From Sulfuricurvum sp. (GTDB lineage: Bacteria > Campylobacterota > Campylobacteria > Campylobacterales > Sulfurimonadaceae), in NCBI GenBank assembly GCA_014764075.1, contig JACXUE010000004.1, positions 1 to 22,904 on the forward strand: 22,904 nt of DNA. The letters run 5' to 3'. Positions 16,243 through 22,904 of this stretch are shown piece after piece; position 1 is the first letter of the stretch, and every line of letters starts with the position of its first letter. The translations under genes were made by a program, and so were the position numbers. The notes below the pieces were generated by a model. The model was not told the DNA's origin. It made no database searches and saw nothing but the letters and a program-made list of their open reading frames with translations.

Positions 16243-16667
16243 TTTATTTTTTGATCTATCTGTTTGTCGAAGTTCTCGTGACTGTCGAGATTGCTTCACG
16301 AATCGGAGGATTAAATACCTTTTTTGAGATTGTTGGAAGTGCATTCTTAGGGATTTTCATTTTGATGAATTTCCGCCATACTCTTGCAGAAAACGTTTAT
16401 GCTCTTCGGACGCGCCAAATCGATATGGATGGATTTACGCAACGTAATTTATTTGGGCTATTTGGCGCCGTTTTGCTGATTTTGCCCGGAATGTTTGGTG
16501 ATATACTGGGGCTTTTGATGCAGTTTTCTCTTTTAAGTAAATTTTTCGTTAACCGTTTTTCGGGAAAATACCGTTCACAAAATTTTCAAGAATCGTATAC
16601 ACCACCACAAAAGGATGATTATGTCATTGATGCCGAAATTATCGACGATACTCCTGCTCTCCGCTAG
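16239..16667 (+). CDS. fxsA: FxsA family inner-membrane protein
   Basis: A 142-residue protein with an FxsA-type N terminus (IYFLIYLFVEVLVTVEIASRIGG), a second hydrophobic segment (EIVGSAFLGIFILMNFR), a third (LFGLFGAVLLILPGMFGDILGLLMQF) carrying the LLxLPGxxxDxxG pattern of the family, and an acidic C-terminal tail with YVIDAEIIDD. FxsA in E. coli is a membrane protein linked to phage F exclusion; its normal role is unknown. ATG 16239 overlaps the proS stop by 4 bases and is preferred over an in-frame TTG two codons upstream. The last 47 bases are shared, in another frame, with the next gene. Confidence 0.88.
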   Translation: MIYFLIYLFVEVLVTVEIASRIGGLNTFFEIVGSAFLGIFILMNFRHTLAENVYALRTRQIDMDGFTQRNLFGLFGAVLLILPGMFGDILGLLMQFSLLSKFFVNRFSGKYRSQNFQESYTPPQKDDYVIDAEIIDDTPALR

Positions 16668-17457
16668 CCTTTTTGGAGCGACGAATGCCGAAGTTATTAC
16701 TTTTTTAAAAAAAGGGATCGGGGGAAACCCCAACGTCTCGAATTTACAAATCGAGATTAACGGTAAAAAAAATCTTACTTCGATGAGCGGATGGCAAGCC
16801 TATTTCGTTTCGATTGAAGCGGATGTCAAGCAGGGCTCTGAAATCCGACATGTCAATCAAAACGGAACTTATTTCGTAAACGAAAACGTAATTGCTCCGG
16901 AATTGGTCAATTTAAAAACGGGAGAACGTTATAACGATACCGTTGCTCCCGACTTTAATAATGCGTTTTACACTAAAGCAAATCGTATCAGCGGTGAAGC
17001 AAACGCCACTCATAAAGTGGCGATTTTCTCCGATCCTCTTTGTCCGTTTTGCCGACGCTATGTTCCCGAAGCGATTAGTTATATGGCGAAATATCCAAAA
17101 ACGTTTGCGGTCTATTATTATCATCTCCCATTAGCGGGACTTCATCCCGCAGCGGTGACGTTGACCAAAGCGGCGATTGCGGCAGAACAAAACGGTATCG
17201 AAAATGTCGTTTTACGTCTTTACAAAGTGAATATCAACGCCGAAGAAAAAGATGAGCAAAAAATTCTAAACGCGTTTAATAAAACCTTTGGAACCAAAAT
17301 CGATTTGGCCGATATTCGAAGTTCTGCGGTTATCAAACAGGCAGAATTCGATCAAAAAGTGGCACAATCGATGATGGTAGCGGGAACCCCGACCGTCTTT
17401 TTTAATGGAGAAAAAGACCCTACGAAAAACAAATACAAAGACGTAAAATTAAAATAA
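16621..17457 (+). CDS. Periplasmic thiol:disulfide interchange protein (DsbC/DsbG-like, CPFC)
   Basis: A 278-residue exported thioredoxin-fold protein. It has a signal peptide (MSLMPKLSTILLLSASLFGATNA), an N-terminal domain of about 115 residues, then a DsbA/C-type fold: VAIFSDPLCPFCRRYVPEA with active-site C141-P-F-C144, and the cis-proline loop VAGTPTVFFNG near the C terminus. The N-terminal domain followed by thioredoxin resembles DsbC/DsbG isomerases, but the DsbC dimerisation domain was not recognised with confidence. The start is ATG 16621, 5 bases after AAGGA; ATG 16615 lies inside that ribosome site. The signal peptide is encoded over the 3' end of fxsA. It lies between fxsA and hemC, and could support maturation of periplasmic c-type cytochromes or other exported proteins (inference). 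Confidence 0.85.
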   Translation: MSLMPKLSTILLLSASLFGATNAEVITFLKKGIGGNPNVSNLQIEINGKKNLTSMSGWQAYFVSIEADVKQGSEIRHVNQNGTYFVNENVIAPELVNLKTGERYNDTVAPDFNNAFYTKANRISGEANATHKVAIFSDPLCPFCRRYVPEAISYMAKYPKTFAVYYYHLPLAGLHPAAVTLTKAAIAAEQNGIENVVLRLYKVNINAEEKDEQKILNAFNKTFGTKIDLADIRSSAVIKQAEFDQKVAQSMMVAGTPTVFFNGEKDPTKNKYKDVKLK

Positions 17458-17482
17458 TCAAAACTCGAATATGAGGACACTC

Positions 17483-18430
17483 ATGAAAAAGCTAACCATC
17501 GCAACACGCGGGAGCAAACTAGCCCTTTGGCAATCAAACCATATCAAATCGGTGATCGAATCCAACTTCGCCGATGTCGAGGTTGAACTCAAAATCATCA
17601 TCACCTCGGGTGATAAAATTTTGGATGTGCCGCTTGCGAAAGTCGGGGGAAAAGGGCTGTTTCTCAAAGAGATCGAGGAGTCGATGCTTCGGGGTGAAGC
17701 GCAAATGGCAGTTCATTCACTCAAGGACGTTCCAACGGTAATGCCGGAGGGGTTGCTACTCTCTGCAATTACGAAGCGCGAAGATGTTCGTGATGCAATG
17801 CTGAGTGAAAAGTATCCCGATATTGCATCATTGCCTCAAGGGGCGGTTGTCGGTACCTCTTCACTCCGTCGCCGCATGCAGATCATCAAACGGCGTCCCG
17901 ATTTGGTGATCAAAGATTTGCGTGGCAATGTCGATACCCGTATCCGTAAACTCAAGGAGGGGGAATTTGATGCTATTATTCTTGCGGCCGCTGGGATTAA
18001 CCGTTTAGGATTTAACTCTTTAGTACAATATTTTTATCCGATTTCACTCGATGAGATGCTTCCGGCGATGGGGCAGGGGGCTTTGGGAATAGAGACCGTG
18101 AACGAGCCGTGGGTCTTGGAGATTGCTCAATTTTTGGACGATAAAAACAGTCGTATCGAGACCACTATCGAGCGGGGATTTGTCGATACGCTTAACGGCG
18201 GCTGTCAGGTTCCGATTGGGGTGAGTGCACGGGTGCAGGAAAACGGTGAAGTAATTGTCCGCTCGACGCTTGGAATGCCGGATGGCTCTGAAGTGATGGG
18301 GGATGAAATCATCGTTTCCAAATTCGATACCGAAGGGGTCGGAGAGGCGATGGCTGTACGATTAATTGCTCAGGGGGCGATGGAGTTGTTGCACCGCGCC
18401 GAAGCGATGGTGAACGGAGTAAGTGTATGA
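17483..18430 (+). CDS. hemC: Hydroxymethylbilane synthase (porphobilinogen deaminase)
   Basis: A 315-residue enzyme that joins four porphobilinogens into hydroxymethylbilane in tetrapyrrole synthesis. Diagnostic blocks are TIATRGSKLALWQ at the N terminus, VGGKGLFLKEIEE, AVHSLKDVPT, GTSSLRRRMQI, DLRGNVDTRIRKL, and DTLNGGCQVPIG, where C241 attaches the dipyrromethane cofactor. The start is ATG 17483 with GAGGA 5 bases upstream; the in-frame ATG at 17471 precedes this site and is unlikely. Its stop overlaps the ubiD start as ATGA. Confidence 0.97.
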   Translation: MKKLTIATRGSKLALWQSNHIKSVIESNFADVEVELKIIITSGDKILDVPLAKVGGKGLFLKEIEESMLRGEAQMAVHSLKDVPTVMPEGLLLSAITKREDVRDAMLSEKYPDIASLPQGAVVGTSSLRRRMQIIKRRPDLVIKDLRGNVDTRIRKLKEGEFDAIILAAAGINRLGFNSLVQYFYPISLDEMLPAMGQGALGIETVNEPWVLEIAQFLDDKNSRIETTIERGFVDTLNGGCQVPIGVSARVQENGEVIVRSTLGMPDGSEVMGDEIIVSKFDTEGVGEAMAVRLIAQGAMELLHRAEAMVNGVSV

Positions 18431-20120
18431 CCCTATACAAAACGATCGAATTTTTAAAATCCAAAGGGGAAGTACGGATTATCGATACCCCTTTGGATAT
18501 CTATCTTGAGATTCCCCATCTTGCTTATGCCGAAGTGAAAAAAGAGGATGGCGGTAAAGCACTCGTATTCACCCATCCGATTGATCGCCGTAATGGAAAA
18601 ACATACGATACCCCTGTCGTTATGAACTTGTTTGGCTCATTTAAGAGGACAGAGATGCTCTTTGGTCGGGAAGTTGAAGGGGTGGCCGCTGAAATCGAAA
18701 AACTGCTTCATATGAAACCGCCGCAAGGTTTCAAAGAAAAAATCGGGATGCTTGGCGATTTATTCGCCATGAAAGATATTTTTCCGAAAAAACTCTCCAA
18801 ACGGGGGAGTTGTCAAGAGATCGTGAAACAAGGCGATGAGATTAATCTCTACGATTTACCGATCCTCACAACGTGGGAAGAGGATGGCGGTCCATTTATC
18901 ACGATGGGGCAGATTTATACCCAAAGTTTGGACGGAAATGTCGTCAATTTGGGGATGTATCGCCTCCAAGTGTATGACCAAAACCATTTGGGAATGCATT
19001 GGCAGATTCACAAAGATTCATCCCACTGATCAAAAAAGAGTCGCCAAAATTGGTGGAGTCATTGACAACTCCGTTGTTTGTTCCCGAAGATGTCGATTTT
19101 GTGATTGAGGGGTGGGTTGATACCGAAAAATTAGCCCTTGAGGGACCGTTTGGAGACCATACGGGGTATTACACATTGGCGGAGTACTATCCGGTTCTCG
19201 AAGTGAGTGCGATTACCCATCGCCGCAATCCCTATTATTTGGCAACGGTTGTCGGGAAACCACCATTGGAAGACAAATACATGGGATGGGCGACCGAGCG
19301 TATTTTCTTGCCGCTTCTTAAAACCAATGCGGCTGATTTGATCGACTATCATATGCCCGAAAACGGAGTGTTTCACAACCTCATTTTGGCGAAAATGAAA
19401 CCGCTTTACAAAGGGCACGCCAAACAGTTCATGCATATTTTTTGGGGTTCGGGACAGATGAGTTTTGTCAAACACGCACTCTTTTTCGGTGACGATGCTC
19501 CGAAACTCACTAATTATGAGGCTTTGGCAACCTATGCCCTTAACCGCTTTTTGCCGAAATGTCTTTTTATCTCCGAGGGGATTACCGATGCGCTCGATCA
19601 CTCCAGTCCCGAATCGTTGGTTGGAGGAAAACTCGGGATAGACTTTACCGCTTCGTACGCCCCTGTCGCTCCAAAGAGTATTGAAAGCTCGCAGTTATTG
19701 GAAAAAGTGCAAGCGCTTATCCCTGAAGTGTGTGGATTGACACAACACATGCGTCATACGGCGAACCCAATTACGGTAATCTCTGTCCGAAAAGCTGAAT
19801 GTTCATTAAAAGAGAAATTCTTGCTCTTGGAATCTCTCAAAGAGTATGTGCGGATTGTTATTGCTGTTGATGAAGCAAAAAACGATATTCATAACCCATA
19901 TATGCTTATTTGGCGTGTATCGAACAATATCGATGCGGCACGTGATGTTTATCGTTCCGAAACCATTGTAGCGATCGATGGGACGACCAAAACAGCGATC
20001 GACGGATTTGAGCGTGAATGGCCGGGAGATGTTGAGTGTACCCCTTTGGTGATTGAACGCCTAAAATCACTTTCATTATGGGATTTAGACTCGAAACTGG
20101 AGAAAAAATATCAATTGTAA
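18427..20120 (+). pseudogene. ubiD: UbiD/MqnL-family prenylated-FMN decarboxylase, disrupted by internal deletion and frame change
   Basis: Two pieces of one UbiD-type gene lie in different frames. Piece 1 (18427–19029, 200 residues) has KLSKRGSCQEIV and the metal/prFMN region VVNLGMYRLQVYDQNHLGMHWQIHKDSS, then stops at 19027. Piece 2 continues from about 19023 to 20120 with LIKKESPKLVESL, VDFVIEG, the metal-binding Glu block LEGPFGDHTGYY, GKPPLEDKYMGWATERIF, and the catalytic Asp region DALDHSSPESLVGGKLGID. Compared with E. coli UbiD (from memory), about 45 residues between HKDSSH and LIKKES are absent, including the PVSVALGGDP-type strand. Intact length would be about 600 residues. In organisms with the futalosine route, this homologue (MqnL) decarboxylates the prenylated dihydroxynaphthoate in menaquinone synthesis. 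As written, no full-length protein can be made. A true deletion or an assembly error are both possible. Confidence 0.88.
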
Positions 20121-20220
20121 TCCCCTGTTTAGAGGGATCCTCTTAAGGAATTTATTAGAATAAGTAATGTACGATTAATGAATTATATATATTTTTTTTA
20201 CAACAGGGAACTTTAAGTCC

Positions 20221-20556
20221 ATGCGCACGTTAAATGCTACAGTTGCACTCATACTTATCGTAGGTTCGACACTTCTCAACGCAGCTACCTATAAAGGGCA
20301 GAAAATTTACATGGATTCATGCAAAACGTGCCATGGGGGCGGGCAAGAGCTTGCCGGATCCAAAAAACAGCGCGCATGGAAGAAATTGATGGATAATAAA
20401 GGCGAGAAGCTTGTCGATATCCATCTTAGCTCTAAAAAGGCTTCCGCATCATGGGAATATTTCAAAGATCGTAGTTTTGCCAAAAAGGCAAAACACCTTG
20501 AAGATTTCTTGGTAGAATATGCTTCAGATAGCGGAAATGTTCCCGCCTGTAACTAA
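20221..20556 (+). CDS. Small periplasmic c-type cytochrome (monoheme)
   Basis: A 111-residue protein with a signal peptide (MRTLNATVALILIVGSTLLNAA, cleavage near residue 21–22) and a single heme c site CKTCH (C34, C37, H38) in KIYMDSCKTCHGGG. The mature part is lysine-rich. It ends FLVEYASDSGNVPACN with an extra cysteine at 110, a tail I recall from related Campylobacterota cytochromes. No methionine lies in the C-terminal half; the only Met after the heme site is in KKLMDNKG, so the distal heme ligand is unclear. The probable role is periplasmic electron transfer; the partner is unknown. AGGGAA lies 10 bases before the ATG. It is a single-gene unit: an AT-rich gap precedes it and a terminator follows. 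Confidence 0.85.
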   Translation: MRTLNATVALILIVGSTLLNAATYKGQKIYMDSCKTCHGGGQELAGSKKQRAWKKLMDNKGEKLVDIHLSSKKASASWEYFKDRSFAKKAKHLEDFLVEYASDSGNVPACN

Positions 20557-20566
20557 AAAACTTCTG

Positions 20567-20597
20567 AGACATTACTGGAAACGGTAATGTTTTCTTA
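20567..20597 (+). terminator. Rho-independent terminator after the cytochrome gene
   Basis: A stem from 20567–20577 pairs with 20582–20592 (11 pairs with two G·U pairs) and closes on a GAAA tetraloop. A T-rich tract (TTTTCTT) overlaps and follows the right arm. The core arms are ACATTAC and GTAATGT. It lies 11 bases after the cytochrome stop and before the argH promoter. Confidence 0.75.
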
Positions 20598-20609
20598 ATC
20601 AAACTTCGC

Positions 20610-20615
20610 TAAAAT
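20610..20615 (+). promoter_or_regulatory. argH: Candidate -10 box for argH
   Basis: TAAAAT in the context CGCTAAAATCCCC lies 32 bases before the argH start, just after the cytochrome terminator. The A/T-rich upstream tract without a -35 fits Campylobacterota sigma-70 promoters. CGGAG at 20638–20642 serves as ribosome site. Confidence 0.45.
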
Positions 20616-20647
20616 CCCCTAAATACTTAAATACACTCGGAGATACC

Positions 20648-22033
20648 ATGGAAAAGATGTGGTCGGGACGTTTTGCCCAAGATACGTCAACCCTTTTGGA
20701 AAAATTTAATGCCTCGATCATGTTTGATCAAAAACTCTATCGTGAGGATATCGAAGGCTCCGTAGCGCATGCGAAAATGTTGGCCCATCAGGGCATTTTG
20801 ACTCAAGATGAGGCTCAATTGATCGAATCGGGTATGGCTCAGGTTCTGAATGAAATCGAATCGGGTCGGTTTGAATGGAAAATTGAGGATGAAGATCTAC
20901 ATATGGCGATCGAAAAACGGCTTACCGCTATTATCGGCGATGCGGGAAAAAAACTTCATACCGCCCGAAGCCGTAACGATCAGGTGGCTCTTGATTTTCG
21001 TCGTTTTGTACTCCGAAAAAATCGTGAAATAACCGATCAAATTAAAGCTTTGATGGTGGTTATTTTGGATATTGCACGGGATCATACAAATACTCTACTT
21101 CCAGGGATGACCCATCTGCAACACGCACAGCCGATTAATTTTGCGTTTCATTTGTTGGCATACATGTCGATGTTTAAACGCGATTGTGAGCGCTTTGAAA
21201 GCAGTGTTGAACGAAACAATATCTCTCCGATCGGGTGCGCCGCTTTGGCGGGGACTCCGCATAACATCAACCGAGAGATGACGGCAAAAAGTTTGGGATT
21301 TGATTCGGTGAGTATCAACTGTCTTGATACCGTCAGCGATCGCGATTTTGCATTGGAAATTTTGTTCAACATCTCGACCTTGATGATGCATATCTCCCGT
21401 CTTGCCGAAGAGATCATTCTTTGGTCGAGCTATGAGTTTGGCTTTGTGGAGCTCTCTGATGAGTATTCGACCGGATCATCGATTATGCCGCAAAAGAAAA
21501 ATCCCGATGTCCCTGAACTCCTTCGAGGAAAAACAGGGCGCGTCTTTGGTAATCTGATGGGGCTTTTAACGGTTATGAAAGGGTTGCCGTTAGCGTATAA
21601 CAAAGATACCCAAGAGGATAAAGAGGGGGTTTTTGACAGTGTCGAGACAGCGGAAATCTCCCTAGAGATCTTGCGCGAAGCGCTTAAAACGATGACGATT
21701 AAATCTCAAAATATGGCGCGTGCGTGCAAGTTAGGACACCTCTGTGCGACCGATTTAGCGGACTACCTCGTCGAGCATTGCGGCGTTCCGTTTCGTGAAG
21801 CCCACCATATCACTGGGCGTGCGGTGGCGCGTGCCGAAGTGTTGGGGATTGATTTGAGCGATATAGCCTATCAAGAGCTCAAAGCGATCGATGAACGGAT
21901 CAAAGAGGATGTGATTTCCTTTTTGGCGATTGAGCATTCGATGAATGCCCGTACTTCCGAAGGGGGGACGGCGGAAATCCGAACATTGGAACAAATTATC
22001 TATTTTGACCATTATTTGAAAGATATAAAATAA
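20648..22033 (+). CDS. argH: Argininosuccinate lyase
   Basis: A 461-residue enzyme that splits argininosuccinate into arginine and fumarate, the last step of arginine synthesis. The N terminus KMWSGRFAQDTSTLLEKFNASI is typical, followed by DEDLHMAIEKRL, KLHTARSRNDQVALDFR, PGMTHLQHAQPINFAFH, and the fumarase/aspartase superfamily signature GSSIMPQKKNPD (catalytic Ser 277/278), then GLPLAYNKDTQEDKE. Length matches the family. It has its own promoter candidate, and the osmC-like gene follows after 10 bases, so the two probably share a transcript. Confidence 0.98.
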   Translation: MEKMWSGRFAQDTSTLLEKFNASIMFDQKLYREDIEGSVAHAKMLAHQGILTQDEAQLIESGMAQVLNEIESGRFEWKIEDEDLHMAIEKRLTAIIGDAGKKLHTARSRNDQVALDFRRFVLRKNREITDQIKALMVVILDIARDHTNTLLPGMTHLQHAQPINFAFHLLAYMSMFKRDCERFESSVERNNISPIGCAALAGTPHNINREMTAKSLGFDSVSINCLDTVSDRDFALEILFNISTLMMHISRLAEEIILWSSYEFGFVELSDEYSTGSSIMPQKKNPDVPELLRGKTGRVFGNLMGLLTVMKGLPLAYNKDTQEDKEGVFDSVETAEISLEILREALKTMTIKSQNMARACKLGHLCATDLADYLVEHCGVPFREAHHITGRAVARAEVLGIDLSDIAYQELKAIDERIKEDVISFLAIEHSMNARTSEGGTAEIRTLEQIIYFDHYLKDIK

Positions 22034-22043
22034 AGGTTTTTCC

Positions 22044-22508
22044 ATGAAAATTACCGTTGCACATCAAAGCGAAATGAAATTTCAGGCGACAACCGAAAAA
22101 GGGAGTTTTATTATCGATTGTCCTCAAATCTCTCCGATCGAATATTTTTTGAGCGGATTGATTGGATGCACCGCGACCGATATCGTGATGCTTCCTCAAA
22201 AATCAGGCAACAGTGTTAAAAATCTGTCTGTTTCGGGCGAAGTGGTTCGCAACGAAACTCCACCGAGAAAATTCAACACATTGCATTTGGAATACTCATT
22301 TGATTCGGATGCGGACGATATGACAGCCGCACGATGGGTCATGGCGAGCGTCGAGACCTACTGTTCCACAATCAACACGATTCGTGATACGACAAAAATT
22401 ACCTATACGATTATCCATAACGGCAATGTGATCCGTGAAAATGAAGCGATGATCAGCGGTGGCGGCAGTGACGTTGATTTCGGTGCGTTGCAAGGGTGTA
22501 ACGCGTAA
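22044..22508 (+). CDS. OsmC family protein (thiol-dependent peroxide reductase type)
   Basis: A 154-residue OsmC/Ohr-family protein. The paired cysteines are C42 in GLIGCTATD and C107 in VETYCSTINT, placed as in organic hydroperoxide reductases. ISPIEYFLSGLIGC is the family helix leading to the first cysteine. The family removes organic or fatty acid hydroperoxides, but many members, including the YhfA-like branch this may belong to, have no proven substrate. AAAGG overlaps the argH stop and sits 7 bases before the ATG. The tail ISGGGSDVDFGALQGCNA is glycine-rich with a third cysteine near the end. The stop codon is the left edge of a long inverted repeat. Confidence 0.87.
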   Translation: MKITVAHQSEMKFQATTEKGSFIIDCPQISPIEYFLSGLIGCTATDIVMLPQKSGNSVKNLSVSGEVVRNETPPRKFNTLHLEYSFDSDADDMTAARWVMASVETYCSTINTIRDTTKITYTIIHNGNVIRENEAMISGGGSDVDFGALQGCNA

Positions 22509-22553
22509 GTGTTGTATATGATATAATTGATCCTAATTATGTTACAACACTTA
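22506..22553. repeat. Long inverted repeat containing a promoter, between osmC-like and rhodanese genes
   Basis: TAAGTGTTGTA (22506–22516) and TACAACACTTA (22543–22553) are perfect 11-base inverted arms. A second nested pair, ATAATT (22523–22528) and AATTAT (22535–22540), lies between them. There is no T-run after the right arm, so it is not a classic terminator. It could be an operator, an RNA hairpin at the 5' end of the rhodanese mRNA, or a 3' structure protecting the osmC mRNA. Confidence 0.7.
22519..22527 (+). promoter_or_regulatory. Extended -10 promoter for the rhodanese gene
   Basis: TGATATAAT is a perfect extended -10 (TGnTATAAT), 48 bases before the ATG at 22576. It lies inside the inverted repeat at 22506–22553. 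Transcription would begin near 22534. Confidence 0.55.
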
Positions 22554-22575
22554 ATACCATTTAAGGAGTTTTATA

Positions 22576-22904
22576 ATGCCAAGCAGTGTCCATGAAAAAT
22601 TAGAATCTGTCTCTAGCCAATGCGATGAGTTTTTGCTCAATGAGCATTTGGCAACATTGGTAAAAGAAGCAAATAGTTCTATTCCTCAGATAGAGGTAAA
22701 AGATTTGACTATTGATGAAAAAACGATATTGCTTGATGTTAGAGAGCCTGAAGAGTTTTCAAGCGGATTTATACCGATAGGTACGGTTTTGACTATTCCT
22801 CGTGGCAAACTCGAGTTTATGGCTATAGAAAAGCTGGCAAAAGCTTATGGACAAGATGCAAAAATTATAACATATTGCCTCAAGGGTCCAAGGGGAAGTT
22901 TGGC
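22576..22904 (+). CDS. Rhodanese-like domain protein, N-terminal part (3' cut by window edge)
   Basis: An open frame of 109 codons runs off the window end. After about 50 helical residues (MPSSVHEKLESVSSQCDEFL…) a rhodanese domain begins: LLDVREPEEFSSGFIPIGTVLTIPRGKLEF, then IITYCLKGPRGSLA, where the cysteine in YCLKGPRG is at the expected catalytic position. Rhodaneses carry sulfur as a persulfide and serve in sulfur transfer or sulfur oxidation, which would suit a sulfur-metabolising Campylobacterota species (inference). AAGGAG at 22563–22568 is 7 bases before the ATG. Codon use differs from its neighbours: six ATA codons in 109, and about 38% GC over 22621–22860 by hand count, against about 45% in a sampled line of argH. 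Confidence 0.82.
   Translation, partial: MPSSVHEKLESVSSQCDEFLLNEHLATLVKEANSSIPQIEVKDLTIDEKTILLDVREPEEFSSGFIPIGTVLTIPRGKLEFMAIEKLAKAYGQDAKIITYCLKGPRGSL

Noticed and set aside
19027..19040. Programmed frameshift in ubiD at the A-run following the stop
   Set aside because: The zero-frame stop lies before the A-run, and about 45 conserved residues are missing, so a ribosomal slip could not restore the protein.
20121..20150. Terminator after ubiD (AGAGG-GAT-CCTCT)
   Set aside because: The stem is only 5 pairs with a 3-base loop and no T-run; too weak to call.
1..22904. CRISPR array, tRNA or rRNA genes, insertion sequence, phage or defence island
   Set aside because: No regularly spaced repeats, no tRNA-like folds in the short gaps, and no transposase, integrase or known defence genes; the window is housekeeping sequence.

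Overview
The window looks like chromosomal DNA from a Campylobacterota (Epsilonproteobacteria) bacterium, most like Sulfuricurvum or Sulfurimonas. This rests on protein character, gene order, compact overlapping operons and mid-40s percent GC in the stretches counted by hand; no database search was possible. From memory, bioA–ppiD-like–ftsA–ftsZ is also a neighbourhood in Helicobacter pylori, and exported protein–ispB–hemA–proS–membrane protein–hemC–ubiD matches Campylobacter jejuni.

Left part (1–5444): a 5'-cut DUF4149-like membrane protein overlaps an MlaF-type ABC ATPase, both on the plus strand. They converge on a minus-strand operon that reads, in transcription order, ppiD-like membrane chaperone, ftsA (TTG start), ftsZ and a small J-domain protein. 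This is the cell-division core. A divergent promoter region (5445–5562) separates it from bioA (biotin synthesis).

Middle (5563–11833): bioA converges on a minus-strand class II aldolase/adducin-fold protein whose expected metal-binding histidines are all replaced. Divergent from that gene run rsmH (16S rRNA methyltransferase), a small FtsL-like bitopic protein and a 1031-residue RND exporter permease without an adjacent adaptor or outer-membrane channel gene.

Right part (11834–20120): a tight plus-strand run encodes a small exported protein, polyprenyl diphosphate synthase, hemA, proS, fxsA, a periplasmic DsbC/DsbG-like thiol-disulfide protein, hemC and a UbiD/MqnL-family decarboxylase. It links tetrapyrrole synthesis from glutamyl-tRNA with the menaquinone side chain and its decarboxylation. 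The ubiD gene is broken: about 45 conserved residues are missing at one point and the frame changes there, so it is annotated as a pseudogene or possible assembly defect.

Right edge (20121–22904): a small c-type cytochrome with a clear rho-independent terminator, argH, an OsmC-family protein, and the start of a rhodanese gene. The rhodanese gene has lower GC and is preceded by an extended -10 promoter lying inside a long inverted repeat. There are no tRNA or rRNA genes, insertion sequences or CRISPR arrays, and no gene-free stretch over 300 bases. I found no convincing new multi-gene system. The strongest leads are the broken ubiD, the degenerate aldolase-fold protein and the dyad promoter before the rhodanese gene.
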